This document shows positions 47,166 to 56,744 of a stretch of DNA of 64,000 nt, in pieces. The DNA is taken from the NCBI RefSeq assembly GCF_017409525.1, contig NZ_JAFQSO010000017.1:46437-110436 (forward strand), written 5' to 3'. Source of the DNA: Methanobrevibacter sp. Lineage in GTDB: Archaea > Methanobacteriota > Methanobacteria > Methanobacteriales > Methanobacteriaceae. The notes beneath the pieces were generated by a model. The model ran no database searches. It was given only the letters and a program-made list of their open reading frames with translations, and was not told the DNA's origin. The translations under genes were made by a program, and so were the position numbers. The number at the start of each line of letters is the position of its first letter. Positions within the stretch are counted from its first letter, which is position 1.

Positions 47166-47600
47166 ATGGAAGATCAACAAAGATTAAATAATCTTCTTAA
47201 TGACATTAATGCATACAAACAACAAGCTGAATTAATTCAACAACAAATTGAAATGATTCAATCTTCCATTGCTGAAGTTGATGCATTATTCAATACTTTA
47301 GAAGATATTGAAGGTAAAGAATCTGTTGAGGCGTTTGTTCCTGTAGGTGCAGGTTCTTTCATTAAAGGAGAACTTAAAAGTACTGATGAAATTATTGTAA
47401 GTATCGGTTCTGGTCTTGCTGTTAAAAAAGATGCAGACGGCGCTCGTGAGATTCTCACAGGGCAAAAAGAAGATTTAAGTGAAAGCTTAGACAAAATGCT
47501 GGCTAACTTACAACAATGCACTGATATTGTTGGAAATCTTCAAGCTCAAGCTGAGCAAATCGCCGCTGCAGCTCAAGGCAACATGACTCAAATGGGATAA
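47166..47600 (+). CDS. pfdA: Prefoldin alpha subunit
   Basis: Prefoldin holds unfolded proteins for the thermosome. The 144-residue product is two long coiled-coil helices around a beta hairpin (VPVGAGSFIKGELKSTDEIIVSIGSGLAVKK). Its C-terminus is Gln/Ala-rich. It sits just upstream of ftsY. Confidence 0.93.
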   Translation: MEDQQRLNNLLNDINAYKQQAELIQQQIEMIQSSIAEVDALFNTLEDIEGKESVEAFVPVGAGSFIKGELKSTDEIIVSIGSGLAVKKDADGAREILTGQKEDLSESLDKMLANLQQCTDIVGNLQAQAEQIAAAAQGNMTQMG

Positions 47601-47734
47601 ATACTTTACAATTTTTTCTTTTTTTTCTATTTTTTTAATATTTCTTCTTGTTTTTTATAATGCCTTTAAATACTATGAAAAAGGTAAATATTAACAGTAT
47701 AGATTTTTAACTAAAATAAAAGGTTGGGTTAATT

Positions 47735-49090
47735 TTGTTTGAATCATTAAAAAAGAAGTTTTCACGTACTAGTGAAAAGTTAGAAGAAGAGATTATCGAA
47801 GAAGCTGAAGCAGAAGATAACCTTCAAGAGGAAAAAGGCACTAGATTTTCATTTTTCTCATTTGGACGTAAAAATAAGGAAGAAAAAGAAGAAGATAAGG
47901 AAGATGAATCTAATTTGCTTCCTGAAGCTGAAGATACAAGTATGGATGAAGAAACTTCTGCAGATGAAGTTGAAGAGGACAAAAAGTCCGGATTTTTCAG
48001 CAGGTTTAGATCTAGTGATGATGAAGCCGAAGAAGACTCAGAAGAAGATTCAGAAGAAGAAGTCGAAGAAGATTTGGAAGAGGACATTGAAGAAGTTCAA
48101 GAGGAGAAAAAATCTCACTTCTGGAGCAGAAATAAAGATAAAGATAAAAATAAGGAAGATATTTCTGCAGATGGTGAAGCTACCGGGGGATTATTCTCAT
48201 TTGTTCGTGAAAAAACAATTTCTGAAAAACATGTGGAAGACATATTATTCGAACTTGAAATGGAACTCTTACAGGCTGACGTGGCCATGGAAGTGGCTTC
48301 AGAAGTTGTTGATAGTGTTAAAAATGATTTGGTTGGCAAAAAAATTAAAAGAAGTAATGATATTACTGAATACACCTTCCTTGCTTTGAGAAATGCCGTT
48401 GCCGAAATCATTGATATTCCGGGCAAATCAATGACAGAAATGATTGAAGCCAAAAAGCAAGAAGGGGAACCGTTGGTGGTAATGTTTGTAGGTATTAACG
48501 GTACTGGAAAAACCACAACAATTGGAAAATTAGCTAATTATTATCTTAAAAGAGGTTATACTCCTGTTATTGCGGCATCAGATACATTCAGGGCAGGAGC
48601 TATCGAACAAGTAACCTATCATGCCGATAATGTCGGCGTTAAAATTATCAAGCATAAGAAGGGGTCTGACCCTGCAGCCGTTGCATTTGATGCAGTGGAA
48701 CATGCAAAAGCACAGGGGAAAGAATTGGTTTTAATCGACACTGCCGGAAGAATGCAGACCAATACAAATCTAATGGATGAAATGAAAAAGATTAAGAGGG
48801 TATCCAAACCTGATTTGCTCGTCTTCGTTGGTGATGCTTTAACCGGTAATGATGCAACCGAACAGGCCAAAAAGTTCAACGAAGCGATTGATATTGATGG
48901 CGTAATTTTAACCAAGGCAGATGCCGACAGTAAGGGAGGAGCATCTCTTTCAATAGGTTATGTTATTAAAAAGCCGATCATGTTTTTGGGTGTCGGTCAA
49001 GGATACGATGATATTAAGGAATATGATGCTGAATGGATGTTAAACCAATTATTCTCAGAAGATGATGAGGCTATTGAGGTAGAGGAATAG
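47735..49090 (+). CDS. ftsY: Signal recognition particle receptor FtsY
   Basis: FtsY docks SRP-ribosome complexes at the membrane through paired GTPases. The 451-residue protein starts at a TTG. Residues about 10-145 form a highly acidic A domain (runs of Glu/Asp/Ser), longer than usual. The N domain follows, then the G domain with GINGTGKTTTIGKLA, DTFRAGAIEQ, DTAGRMQ, TKADADSKGG and GVGQGYDDI. The acidic region probably mediates membrane or ribosome contacts. Confidence 0.95.
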   Translation: MFESLKKKFSRTSEKLEEEIIEEAEAEDNLQEEKGTRFSFFSFGRKNKEEKEEDKEDESNLLPEAEDTSMDEETSADEVEEDKKSGFFSRFRSSDDEAEEDSEEDSEEEVEEDLEEDIEEVQEEKKSHFWSRNKDKDKNKEDISADGEATGGLFSFVREKTISEKHVEDILFELEMELLQADVAMEVASEVVDSVKNDLVGKKIKRSNDITEYTFLALRNAVAEIIDIPGKSMTEMIEAKKQEGEPLVVMFVGINGTGKTTTIGKLANYYLKRGYTPVIAASDTFRAGAIEQVTYHADNVGVKIIKHKKGSDPAAVAFDAVEHAKAQGKELVLIDTAGRMQTNTNLMDEMKKIKRVSKPDLLVFVGDALTGNDATEQAKKFNEAIDIDGVILTKADADSKGGASLSIGYVIKKPIMFLGVGQGYDDIKEYDAEWMLNQLFSEDDEAIEVEE

Positions 49091-49104
49091 ATTTATTGTA
49101 ACTG

Positions 49105-50892
49105 ATGGTGATTGATATAAATTATAAAAGGATTGTTATTGTTTGCATTGTTTTAAGCATATTCTTATGTTTAGCGACAGTCAGTGCAGCCGATAATCAA
49201 ACTTCAGATTCTCCGATGGCAGATAATGGCGCTGATAATTTAAGTGTCGTAAGTGATGATGGCTTAGAGTCTAATAAAGTTGTTGCAACTTCATCAAAAT
49301 GCACTCCCCAATCAGTGTTAATTAAAGGCACTAATTTTGATTTTCAGCTTTTAGATGAGAAAGGAGTGGGCATAGCTAATAAGAAAGTTCAAGTTAGCTA
49401 CAATAACAAGATTTTAAATAAGACTACTAATGCCAAAGGGCATATCTATTTGAAATTATCCACAACTGGGACATATGAAATAAATTTTGATTTTGATGAA
49501 ATGGGATATGTGCCATTAAACATTTCTAAAAGGGTTACAGTAATTAGCAATAAAGTTTCAAAAATTACCGCACCTTACTATGTGGCGTATGTTGGTGTTA
49601 AAAATACTTATGAGGTTGTTTTAACTGCGGGGGGCATTAAATTACCTTATAAAAAAGTTACTTTTGTTATTAAAGGTAAAAAATACACAGCCACCACTAA
49701 TGGAAAGGGTAAAGCAACTTTGGATATTAACTTGCCAAAAGGAACATATAAAATTAAATGTTATTTTAGTGGTTTGAAATATGTTAATCCATCCAGTGCA
49801 TCGGCAAAAATTAATGTCAAAAAGGGAATGCCTACAGACATTATAAGAATGACGGATATCGATTATAGAAATCAGAAATCTGACGTGTTCACCATCGTCT
49901 ATAAGGATTGCCGTGGAAAGGTAATACCTAAAAAAACTATTTTATTTAAAATCAATGGAAAAACCTACACTAATGTGACAAACAGTAAAGGTCTTGCTAG
50001 TTTCAATATTAAACTGCCTACAGGAGTATATAAGCTTTCCGTAAGTTCATATGATACTGCAGCATATAAAAAGACAATTAAGCATTATGATATTGAAGTT
50101 AAATCCGATCATGTTAGAAATTATGGATTTTGGCTATTCGGAGCCGACATGAAGAAGGTAAACTTAACAAAAATGGCGAATTATGGTGTTAATCAAATAT
50201 TTTTAAATGCACATGCTTTTGATTTATATGGAAAAGAAGGTGTGGCTAGCTTTTCAACTCAGGCCAAATCATTAGGAATTAATGTTCATATATGGGTGCA
50301 AACATTTTATAGCGGAGGATGGATTTCTCCTTTAACTAAAAATGGAACATACAATTATGCTCTATTTGATTCCATTATTAATAAAGTAAAAGATTACGCC
50401 TCAACAGATGGAGTGGCGGGAATTCATTTTGATTATTTAAGGTTCCCTGGAACAGCATATAAATATGCAAATGCCGTAAATGCCATTAATTACTTCATGA
50501 AAAAGGCTTGCGATGAGTTGCATAATTTAAGTTCTTCTTTAATACTTTCCGCCGCATTGATGCCGGAGCCGTCTGCGATGAAATATTATTATGGCCAGGA
50601 CATTTCGGAGCTGTCAAAGTATCTGGATGTCATCATCCCAATGGCATACAAGGGAAATTATGCAAAAACTGCTACTTGGATTAAGACAGTGACTGCAGAA
50701 TTTGTTAAAAGGTCAAATGGAGCTGAAGTATGGACTGGCCTTCAGGGATATGTGTCCGATAATAATTCAAATAAATTAGAAGTATCCACTTTAATCAAGG
50801 ATACAAATTATGCCGGAATTGGTGGAGCTACAGGTGTGGTTGTTTTTAGATATTCATTATTTAACTTTTTTAATTACACAGAACTGAGATGA
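49105..50892 (+). CDS. Secreted protein: Ig-like repeats plus TIM-barrel glycoside-hydrolase-like domain, copy 1
   Basis: The 595-residue protein has a signal peptide (hydrophobic stretch ending in TVSAADN, about residue 29). Three or so Ig-like repeats follow in residues 55-330 (KVTFVIKGKKYTATTNGKGKATL type). A C-terminal barrel (about 335-595) contains GIHFDYLRFPG with Asp443 and ALMPEPSAMKYYYGQD with Glu488. These fit the acidic pair of GHL/DUF4015-like putative glycoside hydrolases. Substrate unknown; action on a cell-wall or environmental polysaccharide is inferred. The stop overlaps the start of copy 2. Confidence 0.78.
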   Translation: MVIDINYKRIVIVCIVLSIFLCLATVSAADNQTSDSPMADNGADNLSVVSDDGLESNKVVATSSKCTPQSVLIKGTNFDFQLLDEKGVGIANKKVQVSYNNKILNKTTNAKGHIYLKLSTTGTYEINFDFDEMGYVPLNISKRVTVISNKVSKITAPYYVAYVGVKNTYEVVLTAGGIKLPYKKVTFVIKGKKYTATTNGKGKATLDINLPKGTYKIKCYFSGLKYVNPSSASAKINVKKGMPTDIIRMTDIDYRNQKSDVFTIVYKDCRGKVIPKKTILFKINGKTYTNVTNSKGLASFNIKLPTGVYKLSVSSYDTAAYKKTIKHYDIEVKSDHVRNYGFWLFGADMKKVNLTKMANYGVNQIFLNAHAFDLYGKEGVASFSTQAKSLGINVHIWVQTFYSGGWISPLTKNGTYNYALFDSIINKVKDYASTDGVAGIHFDYLRFPGTAYKYANAVNAINYFMKKACDELHNLSSSLILSAALMPEPSAMKYYYGQDISELSKYLDVIIPMAYKGNYAKTATWIKTVTAEFVKRSNGAEVWTGLQGYVSDNNSNKLEVSTLIKDTNYAGIGGATGVVVFRYSLFNFFNYTELR

Positions 50893-52397
50893 AACATATG
50901 AAAGCTAAGATCATAATTTCATTCCTGTTAATATTAACATTGCTTTCTATTTCAGCCGTATCGGCCAGTGAAAATTCAACAGTTTTTGAAGATGTTGGTG
51001 GGGCAAATAATGTTTTGGAGGTCAGTGATGGCTCATCTAATGAAGTTATAAAAAACGATTCTTATATTTCTGTTGATTCTACAAGATGTTTTGAGAATGC
51101 TTCAACAAGATTCACATTGACATTAACATCTCAAAATCAGAGCCTATCCAATTGCTCTGTAAAAATTGACATAAACGGTGTCAATTACTCTAAAAGGACT
51201 AATGATGACGGTCAAGTGTTTCTAACTCTTGCATTAAAAAAAGGAACTTATGATTTAAGCTATTCTTTTAAAGGCAATGATAATGCAAATCCGTTCAATG
51301 GAACAACTAAGATAACTAGTTATGCCCCTGTCAAAACTACTTTAAAGCAATCAGATGCGGATATCAGTTACAGGCAGGGTTCTAAATCTGCATTTATAGT
51401 TCGCCTGCAGAAAGCAAAGGGGGCTTCTGTTAAAAACGAAACTGTCACTTTTAAAGTAAATGGAAAGACTTACACTAGTAAAACAGACTCAAAAGGTTAT
51501 GCGCAGATTTTTTTAAGCTTAAAGAAGGGGACTTACACGGCCGAGTTTTCTTTCAAATCAAATTGCCCTTATCTTGCATCATCAGGGTCATGTAAAATAA
51601 CTGTAAATCCTTCAATCACAAAAGGCAATGGATATTGGGTCCGGGCTTCTGGAATGAAAAGTGTAAACTTCAAAACACTTAAGAACAAAGGAACTAAGCA
51701 AATTTTCCTACATTCTGAAGCAATATCTCATTTTGGCAAATCGACAGTCCAATCTTGGATTGCAAAAGCAAATAGATATGGAATCAAGGTTCATATCTGG
51801 ATGAAAGTATGCTACAGCAATGAAAAATGGATACTGCCTGTTAATGAGGGCGGGTCTATAAAGTACTCTTATCTGAATAAAAAAATCGCCGAAGCCAAAA
51901 AATATGCAAAAATCAAGGGGGTGGCTGGTGTTCACTTCGATCATGTAAGATTTGCTGGAACGGCTTATTATTACAACACTTCTTGCAAAGCCATTAATTA
52001 CTTCGTCAAAAAGGCATGTGCCGAGGTTAGGAAAATAAATTCTAATTGCATATTGTCTGCTTCAGTAATGCCCGAACCGCATGCGATGGAGTATTATTAT
52101 GGCCAGGACATTCCAACAATGACAAAATACTTGGATGCCATTGTTATAATGGCTTATAAAGGCAATTACAAAAAGGGCACGGATTGGATTAATGATGTGA
52201 CTGCAGCATTCGTCAAGCAATCAAATGGGGCTCAGGTATGGACTGGCCTTCAGGCATATCAATCGGACAGCAATGTTGTTCGTCTGAGCCACTCTGAGCT
52301 TTTGAAGGATGCTAAAGCGGCCATGGCTGGTGGCGCAAAGGGAGTTGTATTATTTAGAATAGGCATTACCTATCTTTTGGATTTCAATAAGGTTTAA
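50889..52397 (+). CDS. Secreted protein: Ig-like repeats plus TIM-barrel glycoside-hydrolase-like domain, copy 2
   Basis: The 502-residue tandem paralogue of copy 1 has a signal peptide ending near SAVSASE, two Ig-like repeats, and the same C-terminal barrel with GVHFDHVRFAG (Asp351) and SVMPEPHAMEYYYGQD (Glu396). The ATGA overlap with copy 1 implies translational coupling, although an ATG at 50898 is an alternative start. It lacks one Ig-like unit relative to copy 1. Both catalytic-type acids are kept, so both copies look functional. Confidence 0.78.
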   Translation: MKHMKAKIIISFLLILTLLSISAVSASENSTVFEDVGGANNVLEVSDGSSNEVIKNDSYISVDSTRCFENASTRFTLTLTSQNQSLSNCSVKIDINGVNYSKRTNDDGQVFLTLALKKGTYDLSYSFKGNDNANPFNGTTKITSYAPVKTTLKQSDADISYRQGSKSAFIVRLQKAKGASVKNETVTFKVNGKTYTSKTDSKGYAQIFLSLKKGTYTAEFSFKSNCPYLASSGSCKITVNPSITKGNGYWVRASGMKSVNFKTLKNKGTKQIFLHSEAISHFGKSTVQSWIAKANRYGIKVHIWMKVCYSNEKWILPVNEGGSIKYSYLNKKIAEAKKYAKIKGVAGVHFDHVRFAGTAYYYNTSCKAINYFVKKACAEVRKINSNCILSASVMPEPHAMEYYYGQDIPTMTKYLDAIVIMAYKGNYKKGTDWINDVTAAFVKQSNGAQVWTGLQAYQSDSNVVRLSHSELLKDAKAAMAGGAKGVVLFRIGITYLLDFNKV

Positions 52398-52400
52398 TCA

Positions 52401-52778
52401 TTACCATTTTCTTTTAGATAATGCTTTAAGCCTCTTTTTTTCTATATTTTTCTTTTTGTCTGATTGGTATTGTCTGTTTTGGCGGTTGGTTGTCGTTTCA
52501 TTATTTCTCATTACAGTAACAAGGTCAATCGAGTTGTCGCTGCATGCCATTACCACTCTGATTTCCTTGTAGTCTTTGGATTCGGGTGCCTTGAATACTG
52601 CAGCATATTTTTCCCTTTCTATATGCTCCCAGCTAATTGGCTCTTCATTTAAAAGGCAATCTACAACGTACTCTCTTGTAAGTCCATTTTCATCGAGTCT
52701 TTGGATAAAATGCCTGTTTTCAAAACACCAATTGATGCTTCCTGTATCTCCCATTAAAAATTTGTCAAAGACATTCAT
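52401..52778 (-). CDS. Small protein with a DUF4258-like domain
   Basis: From the ATG at 52778 the product is about 125 residues. It contains WCFENRHFIQRLDENGLTREYVVDCLL and YKEIRVVMACSDNSIDLVTVM, resembling DUF4258-type domains found in some RelE-like toxins and orphan proteins. A basic C-terminal tail (KKKNIEKKRLKALSKRKW) suggests nucleic-acid contact. Earlier in-frame starts at 52787 and 52835 exist. No partner antitoxin gene is adjacent. Function not known. Confidence 0.6.
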   Translation of the reverse strand: MNVFDKFLMGDTGSINWCFENRHFIQRLDENGLTREYVVDCLLNEEPISWEHIEREKYAAVFKAPESKDYKEIRVVMACSDNSIDLVTVMRNNETTTNRQNRQYQSDKKKNIEKKRLKALSKRKW

Positions 52779-52817
52779 AGTAAACATTATTATATATCTT
52801 ACAATAAAAATTTTATC

Positions 52818-54275
52818 ATGACTCAACAAGCGCACTGGGATTCGTCACTCGCATTTATTTTTGCTATGATTGGGGCCGCTGTTGGATTGGGTAACATCTG
52901 GCGTTTCAGTTATGTGCTGTATTCCAATGGTGGGGGATCATTCTTCATCCCTTATTTTGTAGCAATAGCTATCATGGGGATTCCATTTTTAATATTGGAA
53001 TATGGTGTAGGATTCAGTTTCAAGGAATCATTTTCAAAGATTATGCAGAAAATCAAACCGCAATTTGAAGTCATTGCTTGGATTTTGGTTCTTTTTGTGT
53101 TTATAGTTGTTATTTATTACATGGTGATTCTAAGTTGGGACTTGATTTACCTTTTAAGTAGCTTTACATTTAATTGGGGAACCGATACTGCAGCATACTT
53201 TGTAAATACTGTTGGCGGAAGTTCTAATTTATCCAATGCAAGCTTTCTGCTTATCCCAACAACAATCGGTGTTTTTCTTTTATGGGTTGTTTTATGGTTT
53301 ATTTCACACAGGGACGTTGATAAGGGAATCGGAAAAGTTTCAAAAATATTAATCCCTGCATTGTTTGTTATAATGGCCATAATTATTGGATATTCCCTTA
53401 CATTGCCTGGCGCCAATGTCGGAATTGACACTTTGCTTACTCCTGATTGGAGCATGCTTTTAAATGTGAACATTTGGCTTGCAGCATTCGCTCAAATCAT
53501 TTTCTCATTAAGTATGGGACAGGCTATTGCTCTTACTTATGCAAGCTATTTGCCTGAAAACTCAAAATTAACAGACAATGTTTTAATTGTAGTTGCATCA
53601 AACTCAGGATTTGAAATTTGCACTGCATTTGGTGTGTTTTCGATTTTAGGATATATGTCTGTCACTGCCGGAACGCCGATGGTTCAGCTAGTTACTGAAG
53701 GGACAGGATTGGTGTTTGTTGTATTCCCAATGATTTTCAATGTTATGGGGCCTATTGGACGTATTTTAGCTCCACTGTTATTCCTGGCAATTTTATTTGC
53801 AGGAATCACTTCAGCACTTGGATTTTTGGAGCCAATGTTGAGTTCAACATCCGATAAGCTCGGTTGGTCACGTAAAAAGACAGCCACAGTATTGTCTGTT
53901 ATCGGTTGTGCATTTTCACTTCTTCTGACAACTGGAATCAGCAGTTATCTTGTTGGAATTATTGATACATTTGTAAATGAATTTGGAATATTGCTTTTAA
54001 TCGGTGTCCAATGTATTATATTTGCATGGTTCTATGGACTTGAACATTTACTTCCGGCTTTAAACGAGAATTCTACATTCAAAGTTGGAACAATATGGAT
54101 GTTTATAATCAGATACCTGTTGCCTGCTGTTCTGATCATAATGTGGGTAGCTGGAATTATTCAGCTGTTCTCAACTGCAAAGGCATTCGAGATAATGATT
54201 GACTTGATTATCATTATAGCTGTCATTGTCTTTGCGTTCATATTGTCTAAAGCTAAACCTGCTGGAGATAGTTGA
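52818..54275 (+). CDS. Sodium-dependent transporter of the NSS/SNF family
   Basis: The 485-residue protein has about 11-12 membrane segments. The N-terminal signature AMIGAAVGLGNIWRFSYV forms the Na+ and substrate site of LeuT-like transporters. Later segments include SLSMGQAIALTYASYLP and the LGFLEPMLSS region. Substrates in the family are amino acids or related amines; the specific one is not visible. A TATA-like TTATTATATAT lies 20-30 bases upstream of the ATG, so the mRNA is probably leaderless. Confidence 0.88.
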   Translation: MTQQAHWDSSLAFIFAMIGAAVGLGNIWRFSYVLYSNGGGSFFIPYFVAIAIMGIPFLILEYGVGFSFKESFSKIMQKIKPQFEVIAWILVLFVFIVVIYYMVILSWDLIYLLSSFTFNWGTDTAAYFVNTVGGSSNLSNASFLLIPTTIGVFLLWVVLWFISHRDVDKGIGKVSKILIPALFVIMAIIIGYSLTLPGANVGIDTLLTPDWSMLLNVNIWLAAFAQIIFSLSMGQAIALTYASYLPENSKLTDNVLIVVASNSGFEICTAFGVFSILGYMSVTAGTPMVQLVTEGTGLVFVVFPMIFNVMGPIGRILAPLLFLAILFAGITSALGFLEPMLSSTSDKLGWSRKKTATVLSVIGCAFSLLLTTGISSYLVGIIDTFVNEFGILLLIGVQCIIFAWFYGLEHLLPALNENSTFKVGTIWMFIIRYLLPAVLIIMWVAGIIQLFSTAKAFEIMIDLIIIIAVIVFAFILSKAKPAGDS

Positions 54276-54500
54276 TCTATCTTCTTTATCTTTTTTTAAT
54301 AGTTGACATTTGATTTTGCAACCTAAATTATCATATTAAATAAGCAATTTCAGGCATGATTTAACAGGTTTCATTCTGAAAAATAGTAGAATTATTCATC
54401 GTGATTGTTAATATTTTCATGGTTGGGTTATTTTTTAAAATTAGTTCATGCAATAGATGCATCAAAAAATAAAAAAAGAATGATTTGTGAGCAAATCATT

Positions 54501-54737
54501 CTAAGCAGTGCCGTTAGCGATTTTCACTTGTTTGTATGTGAGGTACAATCCTGCAATCCATACGATAATATTAATGAATGATAAGAATGGATTTACAAAC
54601 ATTGCTAAGATGTTCAATAAAACTGAAATTGCAAAGATAGTAACTCCTTTAACAGCATCTCCAGCATATAGGATACCGATACCTGTAAATATTATGGAAA
54701 TAATCAATGCTATTGCCATACTTTTTTCTTCAGCCAT
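54501..54737 (-). CDS. Small membrane protein, TM2-like
   Basis: The 78-residue product starts at the ATG at 54737, behind GGAGGG. It has two or three hydrophobic helices (SMAIALIISIIFTGIGILYAG and beyond) with a short polar turn, resembling TM2/SHOCT-associated small membrane proteins. Function unknown. Confidence 0.7.
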   Translation of the reverse strand: MAEEKSMAIALIISIIFTGIGILYAGDAVKGVTIFAISVLLNILAMFVNPFLSFINIIVWIAGLYLTYKQVKIANGTA

Positions 54738-54877
54738 ATAATTTCCCTCCGTCAATTTTTAAAAGCAGCAATGCTTAATGTTAATTCTATTTATTTTCTT
54801 ATTTAAAATACGTGGTCATGTAAAAAGAAATTTGCTCGGAATTATGATAGTTATTTAGAAAAGGAGCTGTTAAGTAA

Positions 54878-54921
54878 ATCTAAGGGAGACCCTTAGATAA
54901 ACTTAAACTAAAAATTTTTTT
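54878..54921 (+). terminator. Perfect stem-loop with downstream T run
   Basis: ATCTAAGGG (54878-54886) and CCCTTAGAT (54890-54898) form a 9-bp stem with an AGA loop. A T run ends at 54921. No gene ends nearby on this strand, so it may belong to a short unannotated transcript. Confidence 0.5.
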
Positions 54922-54926
54922 AGAGT

Positions 54927-54943
54927 ATAACACGGAGTGTTAT
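54927..54943 (+). other. Second perfect stem-loop
   Basis: ATAACAC (54927-54933) and GTGTTAT (54937-54943) form a 7-bp stem with a GGA loop, six bases after the T run of the first hairpin. Confidence 0.5.
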
Positions 54944-55054
54944 GTTTATTATTATTTTGATATTAGTATTTAAAAATTTAGTTATTTTTGTTCACCTAAA
55001 TTTGAGAATTTTTTAACATTAATGTTAAATAATATGCTATGTATAAATGTTATT

Positions 55055-55372
55055 ATGTCAAGGACTATAATTCGGGCAAAAAGTAAAAACCCTGCCCAAG
55101 ACGAACAGATGATTTTGAATATTTTAACAAGCAACGGTTATGAGCAGAAAGTTAAAAATGGAGAAGTTGTCTATCAGAAGGGCACTGGAGTACTTTTTGT
55201 TCCAAAATTCATTAAATATACATTCAATGGCAATGAAGTGATTTTAGAGGGTTGGGTTAGAAACTTTGGAATATTCGGAGAATCTAAATTGGAAGGCTTT
55301 GTCGGTGCGGTTCCAAAACAAAACTGCAAAGATCTAATGATGACCATTGCACGGACCATTGGGTTTGATTAA
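55055..55372 (+). CDS. Small conserved-type protein of unknown function
   Basis: From ATG 55055 the product is 105 residues, soluble and of mixed alpha/beta character: RTIIRAKSKNPAQDEQMIL, then a beta region ending EVILEGWVRNFGIFGESKLEGF, then a final helix. An in-frame ATG at 55022 would add 11 residues. The family is not recognised; the regular structure and lack of low complexity argue that it is a real gene. Confidence 0.6.
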   Translation: MSRTIIRAKSKNPAQDEQMILNILTSNGYEQKVKNGEVVYQKGTGVLFVPKFIKYTFNGNEVILEGWVRNFGIFGESKLEGFVGAVPKQNCKDLMMTIARTIGFD

Positions 55373-55476
55373 CTTCCGATAAGCTTTTAAAGCAATTGCT
55401 TTTATGCTCCTTAGATTGGAGTCTAAACATTTTTCTTCTTTTCAGATGTTTTAACGTTAATGTTCCACAATCAAGT

Positions 55477-55788
55477 TCATAAATAATTTATCCTAGCATA
55501 AGTTTCTCCTGGGGTTCCAATGATATAGAACACAGCGCATATGATTAAAAAAGCCAGGAAAATAAATCTAAAATTGGATTCTATGAAGTTAAATCTATTT
55601 TTATGATTATCTGGAAAAACTCTTGAAATAAGATAAATCAAGCAGATTAAAAAGAATATGCAAAATGGACTTGCATAAACAAAATATCGTATTGTTCCAA
55701 CAGTAATGAAAGCTGTTAGATAAAGATAACTCATTATTGCTGAGAAAACTAGGGTTACTGCAAATATTAGTTTTTTCATAATGTTCAT
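55477..55788 (-). CDS. Small integral membrane protein
   Basis: The product is about 103 residues with three hydrophobic helices (KLIFAVTLVFSAIMSYLYL, YASPFCIFFLICLIYLIS, FIFLAFLIICAVFYIIG) and a short C-terminal tail (TPGETYARINYL). Start choices are ATG 55788, ATG 55779 or GTG 55797. No family recognised. Confidence 0.6.
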   Translation of the reverse strand: MNIMKKLIFAVTLVFSAIMSYLYLTAFITVGTIRYFVYASPFCIFFLICLIYLISRVFPDNHKNRFNFIESNFRFIFLAFLIICAVFYIIGTPGETYARINYL

Positions 55789-55797
55789 TTCACTCAC

Positions 55798-56744
55798 TTA
55801 ATTAAATTGTTTTGTTGTCGAATTGTTATAATTTTTGTGCCATCCAAGAGAATTTTCAAAAGTGGCAAATTTGAATTCAATGATGAAAAGGCTGAAATTT
55901 CAATTCCATATTGCGATAATGAACATGAAGTGTAGTTATTAAAAAAAATTTTCAAATCAAAAATAATTTCCGTATCTATAAATATTTTCTGTCACAAGAT
56001 TGACTTAACTGGTATAATTTTTGCCTTTTTTTACACTTTCAGCTAAATTTTTCTATTTACTGGAAAAGATTTTTGTTATTGAAAATTGCAAAATACTTCC
56101 TAAATCAATTTTAAATATTAGAATAATCTCCAGATTACAAATTTTATTCTGTAGTTTTGTAAGATCTGAAAATATTTTAATCTTATTTCTCTTTCTAAAA
56201 TTATATTGATCGGAGGTTATGATTAAATTTTCTAGCTAGTTTTTGAATGTTTTTTTCAATTTAACTGGATATGATTGATATTCCTGAAATTCATTAAAGT
56301 TGGGACAAATTCAGAGGCAGTGTTGTTTTTTCCCATCTCTACTTTTTTTTCAAGATTTCAAAAAGTCAACCCCATATCTGAAATGTTGTGGTTTTAAGCA
56401 AAATGCATAGTTTCCTTGTTGGAATCTAGTGAAATGTAACTAATTTTTAATCCATTTTGATTTTTAAGAGGAGGATGTTAGTTATTGTAAAATAATTCAT
56501 TCCAAGTAACTCAAGATTTTTTAGACATTTCTCATTTAAATACTATTTAAATCCGGTTTTTCAATTTCAAGGTAGGTTATTCGGAAATGACGTAAATGGC
56601 TTTTAATTTTGAAAAATGCTGTTTTTAAGCCGTTACACTTGAAATGCACCTTTAAATTTAACATGATTCGTTTGAAAATATTAAGTGTTATATAGTATAT
56701 GGATACAAAATTAATAGTATATACAATTTGGGCATGGTTATAAT
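55798..56744. other. 947-base AT-rich stretch without a convincing gene
   Basis: Short frames with poor composition occur here, but none looks like a protein gene. The only coding-like piece is 55837-55935. The right end should hold the promoter of the adhesin-like gene (a TATA-like GTTATATAGTATATGG at about 56687-56702). Confidence 0.6.
55837..55935 (+). pseudogene. Possible gene remnant or tiny protein
   Basis: A GTG-started frame of 32 residues (ending KAEISIPYCDNEHEV) has protein-like composition within otherwise noncoding DNA. There is no ribosome site. It could be the tail of a decayed gene. Confidence 0.25.

Larger units (their letters stand above)
54738..55054. other. Intergenic region with two stem-loops
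   Basis: There is no gene in this stretch. It contains two perfect hairpins (54878-54898 and 54927-54943, listed separately) and a TATA-like region near 55020-55045 for the following gene. Confidence 0.6.

Noticed and set aside
47862..48389. Lys-rich frame inside ftsY
   Set aside because: It is a shifted reading of the GAA/GAT-rich acidic domain; ftsY itself is clear.
56021..56209. 62-codon frame in the spacer before the adhesin-like gene
   Set aside because: It is Leu/Ile/Phe-rich without a start signal, consistent with AT-rich noncoding DNA.
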